From: Henricia sp. BOLD:AAB3569
Taxonomy: Eukaryota; Echinodermata; Asteroidea; Spinulosida; Echinasteridae
Reading direction: 5' to 3'
Assembly (NCBI GenBank): GCA_037783545.1
Contig: JBBELK010000397.1
Span: forward strand, 124,001-188,000
DNA length: 64,000 nucleotides
The notes beneath the pieces are model-generated. The model was given only the letters and a program-made list of their open reading frames with translations. It had not been told where the DNA came from and searched no databases. How positions within the stretch are numbered: position 1 is the stretch's first letter; every line of letters starts with the position of its first letter. The position numbers and the translations under genes were made by a program. Of the stretch, positions 34,466-46,400 are shown piece by piece.

Positions 34466-37400
34466 GTGCGTGACTGAGTGATATTTTAATGACTGTTTTC
34501 GAGAGTTGAGTCTTGGGAGATGTGATGCCCGATGATTGTTGCATCCATTTCGTGATAAAATAAATTCCTTTAGGGTGCAGTGGCCATTCGCTGGTGAAAC
34601 CATTCTGCCAACGGGGAATATCCATACGCACTGCATATGAGTTGCAAGAAATCATGTTTTTGTCATTTGTAAAAGTATAAATAATCAATTAAAAGAGTAT
34701 GTCGTTTGTGTGTTATTTTAATACAATGTTCTTTTGTATTGTCACTGTTGAAAAACCTGCAAAACAAATCATTTAATTGCGGGTGTTGTCATGAAATTTC
34801 GGATTCCGCGCGTGGTTAAGAAGACCAAGGTAAAAAGCACGCACCAAGGGATTTTCAACTTGCCAACGTAATGTGATCCACTCATCATGCAGTATCAGAC
34901 ATGTCAGATCGAATCATACGTCATTGACATTGTAAGTGGTTGAATCCAGCTTTCTGACGGAGGGTGCACCTCGAAAATCCCGCACTCCGTTGCCGAGCTA
35001 GAGCAGTTTGACAAGATTAGTATTTTTTGGTATTTCCTCTTTCATATAAAAAATAAGGTATAACTACAGGGATTTTGTTAAGTGGATCACATTTTGCTTT
35101 TTAAAAACGAGGAGTCTTCCTATCGCAGGCTGAAATACGGCACGCGCGCGTATAATGTACAGGCATGTTGCACCACTGAGACAACTTGACAGTGCAAAAT
35201 GGTGTGTTGTAATATGGACATTCTGCGGTCGAGTAGACTCATTGTGTACCCATGTATATGACATGCCCAGCATGCATAACGCCCAATAGGTGCATGGTAA
35301 ATGTATGAAGTTTACCACCTTTTGGTCAGTTCAGTGAGAATTGAGAAGTTGACCATTTATACTATTTCGTCTCCCCTATAGCCCCAATAGTGTCAGGGCT
35401 GATGACGTCACGAATTTCCAAGTCGCTAATAAAGTTGACAATTTGCAAACAATCGGCATGATTGGCATTGGGGCCGGTGTGACCCAATTTATCAATTTTA
35501 TTCTTATTTCTGTAAAGCGGTTGACAAATGATCTGCCAACATGCTTTCTCATATTCATAACAGTAACAGAAAAATGCAATTTGTGACATGTGTTGTTTTT
35601 GTTTTAGTTGAGCGTAATGGCGCCAGTTTGTAAAATTACAGAGTTAAGCCTACCTGGTGCTTTCCCTGGTGCTTTCCATTATTTTTAAATTTTCTCATTT
35701 TACTTACTTTCCCTACAGTTTGAATAAAAATTATATAGCCTGGGGCCTTATGTAAAAATTTGGCTTTCTTCATTGTGAAAATTATGTGTGACGATCACTT
35801 TATTAGGGAGGTTTCGCACCGTCACGGATACGGATACGTCATGACTTTATGAGCTTCTCATGATGCGTAACCATAGTATACATGTTTTCATACGCATGAA
35901 TAACGGTTATCGGCCTCCATACGCGTAGCATAAAAACGGATACCGGTTATGCAGATTTTTTGCTTTTTATGTGATGGATTAATAAGTTTTATGCATTTTG
36001 TTTCTCTGTGATGTATCTTCCATGAATCCCGATCGAATTTAATGAGTCATGCCCACGTGAAAGCGAGGAAAATCAGTTGAAAACAAAGCCAAGCACAGAT
36101 TTAGCAGATAATTGTATGCACGTAGTCACACAGTGCGAAACCCAGTTCAGTGTGTGCATCAACGTACGTCAACAGTTACCGTTATCATATCTGTATTCGT
36201 AGCCGTATTCGTCACCTTGCGAAACCTCTCTATTGTTAAACAAATGAAACCAATAAATGTTGTCATGTCTTCTTTGTCAAAAAAAAAAATTCCAGCCACC
36301 TTAATTACTACAAAAAAGAACATTGAAGACCTCCCCCTCTACCCCCTCCTCCTCTCCCCCCCCCCCCCCCCTCCTCCGCCCCCCCTCCTCCGCCCCCCCC
36401 CCCCCCCCCCCCCCCCCCGCCCCGCGCCCCCAAAAAAACTTCAAACAAACAAACACATTGTGACAGTATAATTACTGAACAACAAACATGAACAGGCCCA
36501 TTCACAAAACACATTCAATCTTTTATGGTTATTTTGTTATTGCTTGCAAAAAACATCCACTGTTTGAACAAAAAGTAACCAGTGAATGGACAATTTTTAT
36601 GCTCATTAATTTTCTGTGTCCATTGAACCATGACTAAATTGGCTTCAGCTGCGGAGCTGCTCGCTGCCAACAGATGGACCCCAAATGATGAATAATTAAC
36701 ATTTCACCATGCAAGTCATTGCATCGCCGTTGACAACTAAATGCCTCCTCTGGCTTGCTGCTAGACAATACCCAATCAATAGCAAGGTCATTGCTGCAAC
36801 AAATTTACTTGTTCATCTAAAAAGCATTTTTTAGTACACATATGTAGCAACTCTCTTTTCGACAACAAATTTTTGATTATTGTGAAGTGTGTTTTGGTTA
36901 GACCTTTCATATGTTTTACAAAATGCTTATTGTGTTCTACAGGTGAGTTTATATAGATAACATGTATATTGTGCAACAAAAGAAACAACAATTTTCAGTT
37001 TAGTCAAAATTTGAACATCCAAATATTCATTTAACAGCTTCATTACGAAGGACTGCATAAAGCCTCCGTGTGCTGAAAATTTATGTTCTCAGATTGATTG
37101 CTTTTTTTTTTCATTCAAAAAGTGGACAAAATTGTTGCGTTCTTTTGTTGCGCAGTGTATTTATATCATTGGTAGTTAACATTAATTAAGCTGTGAAACC
37201 CACACAAAGGGATGCAGTTTTACCTTTACATTTAATTTATTCAAAATTTTCCATAGTCAATTTCTCCAAGTTTGTTTTTAATATTGCTGAATATTTTGGA
37301 CCTGTGAGCCTGCATTGAGTTGTTATTGTTAACATGCATGTATTTGCACTAGCTTTATTTCATTTTGTACGATTTTAATTGATTGTTTGTTTTTGCTTTC

Positions 37401-40400
37401 TTTCTGCAGTTCAAAGACTAAATGCAGAACTGCGCCGATATCAAGAAAAATACATGCCACTTGATGAAAATGAAAGGGTAGGAGGACTTTCTCTTGTTGC
37501 CTGGTTTTTTTATTATTATTATTTATTTATTATTTTTAATAATAATATGGATATTTATGCATGAAGATATGGTATGTTTTTATTTTTTTATTTTTTTAAA
37601 ACATCTACAAAATCAGATGAATTAAAGGCAGTATACATGATTGGTATCTAGAAAATCAGAAATATTCACAGATTTACGCCTAACTTACACGATATACATG
37701 ATGACCGTAGAAAAATATCCCCTTTTTTGTCTGAAGTGCTATAGTTATTGAGAAATAAGTAAAACAATTAGTTTTCATCTCATGACACGAAAATTCAATT
37801 TGCCCCAAAACCATTTCGCCCCCGTGCCATTTCGCCCCCAAACCACTTCGCCCGAGTGCCATTTCGCCCCAAATCACTTTGTCCAAACACTACATCGCCC
37901 AAATGCTACTTCGCCCCAAAACCACTTCGTGCACAGGCCGTGGTTCAATAACACAGGGGGATAAAACTATTTTGTAACAGTTTACCAATCATGTATACTA
38001 TCTTTAAAAACTCTGGATGCTAGGATAGGGCGACAATTTGTGTGTAAAAAAGCTATATTAGGGCGACACGCTCTATTAGGGCGACATTTTGGTGTCGCCC
38101 TAATATTTTTGAGTTTAAAAATCATTTTTTTAGGTCAAAAACCATTTCTTTTAAATCGAGAACCATTTTTATTAGGTCTAGAACCAATTCTCTTAGGTCT
38201 GTAACCATTTTTGGAAGCTTTGGGTAAAAAAATAAGGTGTCATTCTGAGTGGTTCTTGCCAAAATTTCGGTGGTCTCCGGGGAGAGGCTTCCCGAAATGT
38301 CGCCCTATTGCGGCATCCAGAGTTCTTACAATTATTGTTTCTTATGGTGGCTTTCCAGGCTAGCTTACATACAGACACTTCAGGAGATCCTACTGCACCA
38401 TGGCTGACAAGTAGAAAGTAGGTGGAAGCAGGGTTGTAGTCGAGTCCATCACAAGCCTTCACAAGTCCACCACAAGTCCCTGGGTCTTAATTCAAGTCAC
38501 AAGCTATTAAAATGAACTCCAACAAAGGCATTCTTTTGTGCGTGTTCATCCTTTGCTTCTTGTTAATGGACTTGTGACGGACTTGTGCGGGACTTGTCAT
38601 AGACTTGTGATTTTATTGGCTTTGGACTTGTGATAGACTTGTGATGGACCCGACTACAACCCTGGGTGAAAGTGCATTTTGCTTGGTAAAATTGATTTTG
38701 AGAAACTTTTCACTTCTTGGAATCATCAAGATAATAGGAATCACTCCCTCTAACAGATGGTATCAGGGTTGCGATTCCTAACTTGGACACCATTTTAAGC
38801 GATTCCAGGGAGGTTTCGCCAAAGTCTAGTCGATACAATTGTTAAAGGTACACACTGGCTATTTTGGGCTCGAAATTTACCCATACATTATTCTGAATGC
38901 CCTTCCGAAATAAACTGAACATATCCTTACAAAAAAACACGGAATTTTGCCGTTTTTGAGCAATTTAAAAAAAACAGAGGTCACGTGACTTTTCGGAACC
39001 AGATTCTGGTTCCGAAAGGTCACATGGTCTTGCGTGTTAGTTTTGTGTCCAGCCGCATGAAAGTTTCTTACTGCAGAACTGCACCAAATTCAACTCTGAT
39101 TTTCCCCCAATATTTATAAGTAATTGACAAAAGAGAGACTATTTATACAGGTATGAAACAAAGTTGAACATAAGTATGAACATTCGAACATAAATGTTTG
39201 TTTCGAGAGTCCGGAGCCGGAACGGGAGTGAGCGCGTACGTGCTACGGCACACTACAGTGGAGTGTAGGATATTTGCCCCGCGCAGCACGGCAAATATCC
39301 CGAGTGCACGGCCGGGTTGGTTGCTCCGGTACGTTCGTGAAGAAAAAAACATGATGCCAACGTCTCCAAAGAAAAATAGAAATTCCTATTCGGTCGTCCG
39401 GGCTGTCCAGTGAAATCGTGAGCAGAAAATTGGAGATTTGTGACAAAGTCGTGACGCTCGCGCGTAGTTGCAACAGCTGGTAAAGCGTATAACTCGTTTT
39501 TTTACTGTTTTTGTCAATGCTGCTACACCACTAAATCATGTAAACAGTAGGCGGTGTGTACCTTTAAGCATTGTGTGTGTGCATGTTCTCTGAAAGTTTT
39601 ATTTTTTTATTTAGAAATAAGTTTTAATTTTCTAAATACTTTCAGTTTACTATCGCCGCTCATTGCCGAATATGATCACCAGTTATCATCGCTACGGAAA
39701 CAGATAGACACCTATAAGGTATGCTGTGTTTGTTGACAACCTAATAAGTCATTTTGTTAAAGATAAAACGATTGCTGAAAATTTGATTTCTGCTCAAAAT
39801 TGAGAGTAATGATTATATATCTTTACGAATTGTGGTTTAAATTTTCAAATTATCACTAAAAAATCACAGTAGTTTCGTTCGTTTTGGCCGTCATCGAATT
39901 AGAGTCATTGGCAAGTTTATCCAAGATCGGTGCATGTCACCGAGTGCGTGACGCACTTTAGGAGAGCTGCCCGTTCACAAAACATGGCGTAGGCTTCGTA
40001 TAATGCATGCAAGGTACACTGCGTGTGCACGCAGTATTTATTCGTAGCCAGCCAACAAGGCTACACTTTCACACACTGTCAGTTCTCCCAAATGACGTCA
40101 CACTCACGGTGGTTCCCACTCGCAGCGTTGCTTATGCATTGCACAAGACAGACAATCAATACCCCATGCCCTCAGCGGCAAAATGTATCAGTTTTTAAAA
40201 GCTAGTTCACTTTTTGTATTCAACAATCGTGACTTTTTTTGCCCAAAAGGTCAGAGTGCACGACAATGAAAATCGCTACAAGCTTTAACAAGAAACGTTG
40301 ACTTCTTTCTGCAATGAATAAAGCAAATTTCACTGTGTTCCAGAAATCGTTTTACTAGCTCTTGAAAGTAAACTGAATATTGTACATTTGTTTCTGGTAT

Positions 40401-43400
40401 CTCCAAAGCTTTTACCTTTTTATAAGTTTGTAGTCATTTTGAAGGGTGGAGGTAATTAATTTGTTCTGGAATTTTTAATGATTGTCTCAAATTTTATTAC
40501 TTTCTTTTTGATGACTTTTGCAGGTTGAACATTTGGCATTGTCTGGAAAAATTGAAAAATTGGTGAATGAAAACAACAGGTAAAGAAGTACTCTTGTTCA
40601 ATTTAGTATTAGTAACTCTTCCACTACACGTACTTTTAGAAGGCTAAAAGTGTTTTTTTTTTAACGTTTATATTGGGACGTTATCATTTTCTATATAACA
40701 CTTTTAGCCCCATACCAATTTAACCCCATTCGCTACCTTACATTTTGCTGCACGCGGCAAGATGGCCGCCGTACCCCAAACTATAGTTCACCATACAGTC
40801 AAAATTAAACATTGAAAAAATTATCATGGAATTACCTGGAATCTTCAGAATGTTGTACCGTGGTCCGTTTTACCCGATGATTCTTCTAAACAGAAAAAAA
40901 CTAGTCCAACGTAATTTTTCTTGACATTTTCGAGCACTCTCGGGACAACAGCGACATTTACCACGTGTGTAGAGATGATCAGTCAGGGCCCAGATATCCC
41001 GCCCTCTTGTGGTCATCTCATTGTATGACGTCACTAGCAGTACAATGATCTTTTGTTCGTCTGTAACACGGCTGTTGTCTCGAGTGTGCTCGAAAATGTC
41101 AAAAAAAATTACGTTGGACTAGTTTTTTTCTGTTTAGAAGAATCATCGGGTAAAACGGACCACGGTACAACATTCTGAAGATTTTAGGTAATTCCATGAT
41201 AAGTTTTTCAATGTTTAATTTTGACTGTATGGTGAACTATAGTTTGGGGTACGGCGGCCATCTTGCCGCGTGCAGCAAAATGTAAGGTAGCGAATGGGGT
41301 TAAATTGGTATGGGGCTAAAAGTGTTATATAGAAAATGATAACGTCCCAATATAAACGTTAAAAAAAACACTTTTAGCCTTCTAAAAGTACACTACACGG
41401 TGGCTTGAGAAACCTACTTTTGGCTAGAAGACCTCTGCTAGCAGCTCAACTAAATTCAGTTATTGATGTCACAGACTGTTACAATTCTGCAGTGAAAGAA
41501 TTTTGCCTGTATATTATGAAACATTTGTGCAAACTTTAAAAAACATAATTCTGGGGCTGACACACAACTTTTGACACCTTGTTTACACTGGTCCCGAGCT
41601 CGGGATCAAGATTGGTCCCCTGATAAGAATGCGTCAGTGTTAACCGCAATGATCCTGAGTGCCGCGTTTACATTCTGTAGTTGATCTCGAGCGCGGTGCC
41701 AGAAGTTGCAGTCAAAGGTCATTCTCTGTGTGTGCATGTAATGATCAATGTGTGCATAGGTTGTGCATGTACAGTGTACAAATACTACAAGGCCACTTGA
41801 ATTTCCTTGGCTTTCCCCCCGCTACGGCTGTGGAGCGGATGTGGCAGGTTGTGGTAAAGATTAAATGCTTATCTAACTGCAAACTTATCCCGAGCTCGGG
41901 ATAGAACCCTCCGCCAACGCAAGACCAAAATATCGGGGTCTGATCCGGGGCCAATTTGGTCCCGAGAGCGTTTACACTCAGTTTGTGATCCCGAGCTCGG
42001 TGTTCGACCCCGAGCTCAGGATCAAGTGTAAACAGGGTGTGACTCTTCATTTCTGGGCAGGTTACATCATGAGCTCAAGGCCAGTGTTCAAGGCCAGTTA
42101 GAGGCCATACAACAGGTGTCTAGAGCAGATAGTAGTATGATCGAGGAACATCAACTTATTGAAAATCTACAGAAACAGCTGCAGCTAATCACTGAGGTAT
42201 TCTTCTGTTTTCACATTTCTTGAAAATGTTAAGCCATGTCGGCATTGCTCAGGTTTTACTGAGACGATGGTAAAATAAAAAATGGCTATATTTATACTGC
42301 TGTCCGCATTTGGACTTTTTTACGCAGTAAAATTTTACTGAGGTTGTGGGAGAGCATGCACAGTGTCCCTTTGCAGTATGACCTTCACGGCCCAGACGTA
42401 CGCTTCCAGAGAGCCTTTACCGACTCCTGTGTCCGCAATGGTCTTTTCGTCTCAGAAAGCTTCCTGGTCAATTTTCCTGGGCAGAAGTTGGCCAGGAAAA
42501 GTAACCGCTGGACTCGGTTAAAGTTACTAAGAGCAAAACGTCCTAGGCTGTCCGCATTGGACTTAAAATGGGGAAAGTACCCATCGTCTCGGTAAGTTTT
42601 TCCCAAAAAAGTCCAATGCAGACAGGCCTGTAGTGTGTAAAAATATTTTCACTTAGGACAAGCTTTTCACAACTATTCAAGGATCCCAGACACACACTAC
42701 CAATGGTCACTCACCTTTACATGTTTAATATTATTGTCGGAGAAATTATACAACCCTCTGTGAACGTGACATTGTTTTGTACCACGCCACTGCGTATCAC
42801 TGTTACACTGTGATAATAAGTTGTGAAACATAAACTCCTCAAAAAAAGTTCGGAAAGTCAAGTTTGACTGACGATTTCTCTCTTGTTACTAAATCATTTC
42901 CCTTGAGTTTGGTATCATTAGAAAGCCCTGTTATTCCTCTTTACAGTGTATTTGTTATGATTAATCAATTGGGGGATGTGCAGTATAGCGGAATACAGGG
43001 GTGGGTGGAAAGTGAAATGTCACAAAATTCACTGCTATTGTCATGCAGTGCATTCCCCTTTTGCTTGGAGGATGGGAATGTGTCAATGCACTTTTTGACA
43101 ATAGCAATGCATTTTGTGACATTTCACTTTACACCCGCCCCCGTATTCAGCTGTGCTGCACATCCCCCAATTGCTTAATCATAACAAATGACACATCATC
43201 GTAAAGAGGAATAACAGGGCTTTCCAATGATATAAAATTCAAGGAAAATTATTTTGCAACAAGAGAGAAATCGTCAGTCAAACTTGACTTTCCGAACTTT
43301 TTTTGAGGAGTTTAGTATTCAATTTGTTACTAAAACTCAGATGATTGTTGCATTGTTATTTTATTTTCATTATAGGAGAAAGATTCTGCTGTGGAAATGT

Positions 43401-46400
43401 GGCAGGAAACTGTTCATGAATTGGACAGGCTCTCAAAGGAGCACAGAGTAAGTAATAGACCCCTTACATAGGCAGCCATGACAGAGGCCAGTCACATTTG
43501 GTGAGGTCACAATTCTGTGTGTGTTACGTGTTAGTGTTAGTGTTACAGATCTGTTAACAGATCTGTTATCTTTATCAGAATTGTGACCTCAAAACAAACG
43601 CCGTGTTAACAGGACGTGTTAAAGGTCGTGCACAGAACCGCAAATTGCAGCGAGTGAGGGCGCAATCCCTTGTTAGTGTTAGTGTGACAGATCTGTTAAC
43701 ACCATGTTAACATCATGTTAACATCGAGTTAACATCGAGTTATAATCGAGTTAAATCGGCGTCTCGGGAAACCGTGTTAGTGTTAGTGTAACAGATCTGT
43801 TGACTCGGCATCTTGGGAAATGTCAAGTCTGTAGGGTTCTGCACGACTTTCAAGCACTAACACACACAGAATTGTGACCTCCGGTCCGTGTTACACGAGC
43901 TTAACCACTAGTGATCGAAATTGTTAAAACCTTTACGGAGCCAGACAATTTTCTCAATTGTGGGTAGAATGCAAGATCAACACATTTATAAGTTGTGTTG
44001 AAAAATGAAACTCAATTTATTGAAAATCACGAAAGTTCTAAATTAATCAAAATTAACACCACCCACTTCGTTCAGATTAACTTAACAGATCTGTTACACT
44101 AACACGATCTGTAACACGCAACGCAGAGTTGTGACTTCGCTCTATGTACAGTGCACAGAGTTAACATGGTGTTAACACCGTGTTAACAGATCTGTTAACA
44201 CGGTGTAAACCTGGACGTTCAGTTAGAGGCCGAGATTAATGCCGTGTGAACAGATCTGTTAACAGATCTGTAACACTAACACTAACACGTAACACACACA
44301 GAATTGTGACCTCACCCATTGTCACTGTGTGTCATGCATAATTAGGCACTTTGTGTATGTCAGCAATATGAAAACCAGTCCTCTGGCATGGTCGCCAGTG
44401 CAAAAGGTCTGTTTTGGGGGATGCACACTGTAAATTAGTGGCCTTACATTCTGACCTTAGCAGAGTTTTCTTCAAAATCAATATGCCTGGAAAATACAAA
44501 AACGATTAAAACGCTATATTGGGGGACATACAAGCAGTCGGGCAGTAAGAGAGGTTGAGGGAAAAGACATGTTTGATTTACTGTGGGGTACCGTGGCCGA
44601 GTGGTTTGTGTCACTGACTCGCAACACTCGGGTGAAAACTTGGGGTTGCGGGCTTGATAACCGGCTGGGGTACCTGTGCCCTTGAGCAAGGCACTTAAAC
44701 ACACTTGCTCCGTCTTTCGAAAGGGATGTAAAGCCGTTGGTTCACTGTGTTGTGTAACACACTTAAAATATCCCAGAGCACTCTTTTGTGAAGAGTAAAG
44801 GGATTCCCCAGTGTCTCTGGCCGTCAGCTGCCAATGGCGCCACCCACCTATGTATTTCGCCGTTTAGGTGGAGTATCAGGTTCGTAAAACCCATTATAAT
44901 GTGCAGCGCATGTAAACATATTCACATGGAATGTGCGCTATATAAGTGTAATAATAATAATTAAAAAAATAATAATGATAGTAATTTAAAGAACGCTGAA
45001 TGCCGCAATGGGGCGACATTTCGGCAAGACTCTCGCCGGAGACCACCGAAATTTCGGCAAGAGTGACTCAAAATGACACCTTATTTTTTTACCCGAAGCT
45101 TCCGGAGATGGTCACAGACCGAAGAGAAACGACTCCAGTCCCGATAAAAATGGTTCTCGACCTAAAAAAAATGGTTTTTGACCTAAACAAATTAATTTTA
45201 AACTCAAAAATATTAGGGCGACACCAAAATGTCGCCCTATTGAGCAGGTCGCCCTAATATAGCTTTTTTACACACGATTTGTCGCCCTATTCTAGCATTG
45301 ATAGTAATTTATGTAGAAAAAAACTTGTAATTGTTTTGTTCTTGCAGGATCTTTCGAACAACAATGAGACCCAGTCACAGAGATATCAAGTAATTCAGGT
45401 ATATCTTACTTCAATAATTATAATTATATACCTCATACATTGATTCTCGTTCACTGATCGGTTAAAAGCAGATCACGCGACATGGATTAGTTCAACCATT
45501 TTAGTGGGCAACTGAAAAAAAGTACTATTGTTTGACCTTTTGCGCCATAGGTCAAAGGATAGTACTTTTAGAAAGTACTATTTCACTGCGCGTACGGAAT
45601 ATCGCACGAGCGCCTGCTAGCGCACGCGCGTTTACGCGGACAATGTGCACTTTGGCTTGGCTCTCTGAAAACTGAATTTTGTCCTGAAATACCAATCATA
45701 TGACACACAAAAAAATCAATGTATGAGGTATTTAAAACAAATATTGACTGCTCTTTATTCGGGTGATGGTGCAAACTACCTCCCCTCGGTGATCTTGGTA
45801 CGGCAGTCCTGCTATTTTTCCTCATCCTGCGGCCTCGGGAAAATAGCAGGACTGCCGTTTCAAGATCACCTCGAGACGATAGTTTGCATTATATACCTCA
45901 TGCGTAGATTCCTGTCATCTGATTGGTTAAAAGTGGGGGCATTGAATCAGCTAGACCCAGCGCGTATAGTCTTTGCCATGCCCCGGGCATAGTCATTTGG
46001 TGGGTTCCGTACGTGCGCATTACATGTGTTAGCATAGCTGTGCACCAACTATGCAGCTGGGCGCTTCACGTAAACATTCAGCAGGACGGTATAATGGCGG
46101 AATCTTGACGAAGTTGTTTTGTCATCTGTCGTAGATGATGAAGTCCTTAAGAAAATAAGAGAAGTGGCCTACAGTGAAAACTGTGTCAGGTGAAATGTGC
46201 TACTAAAGTTGCCAGGTGATTATGCTACAATTTTTTTGCTGTAAATATACAAATTTTCCGCCGTAGTCCAGCTTCCGAAATCGAAACTCGAAGGACCACT
46301 GTCATGACTGTATGATGTATCGTTACTTTTAACCAACCAGATGACAAAAATCTACACATTCGGTATATAAAACAAATATTGACTGCTGTTTATTCGGGTC

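Noticed and set aside
42864..43178. Frame shared with 60806-61126, suggesting a conserved gene
   Set aside because: Both lie inside the same MITE family; similarity reflects the repeat, and the frame crosses the palindrome centre.
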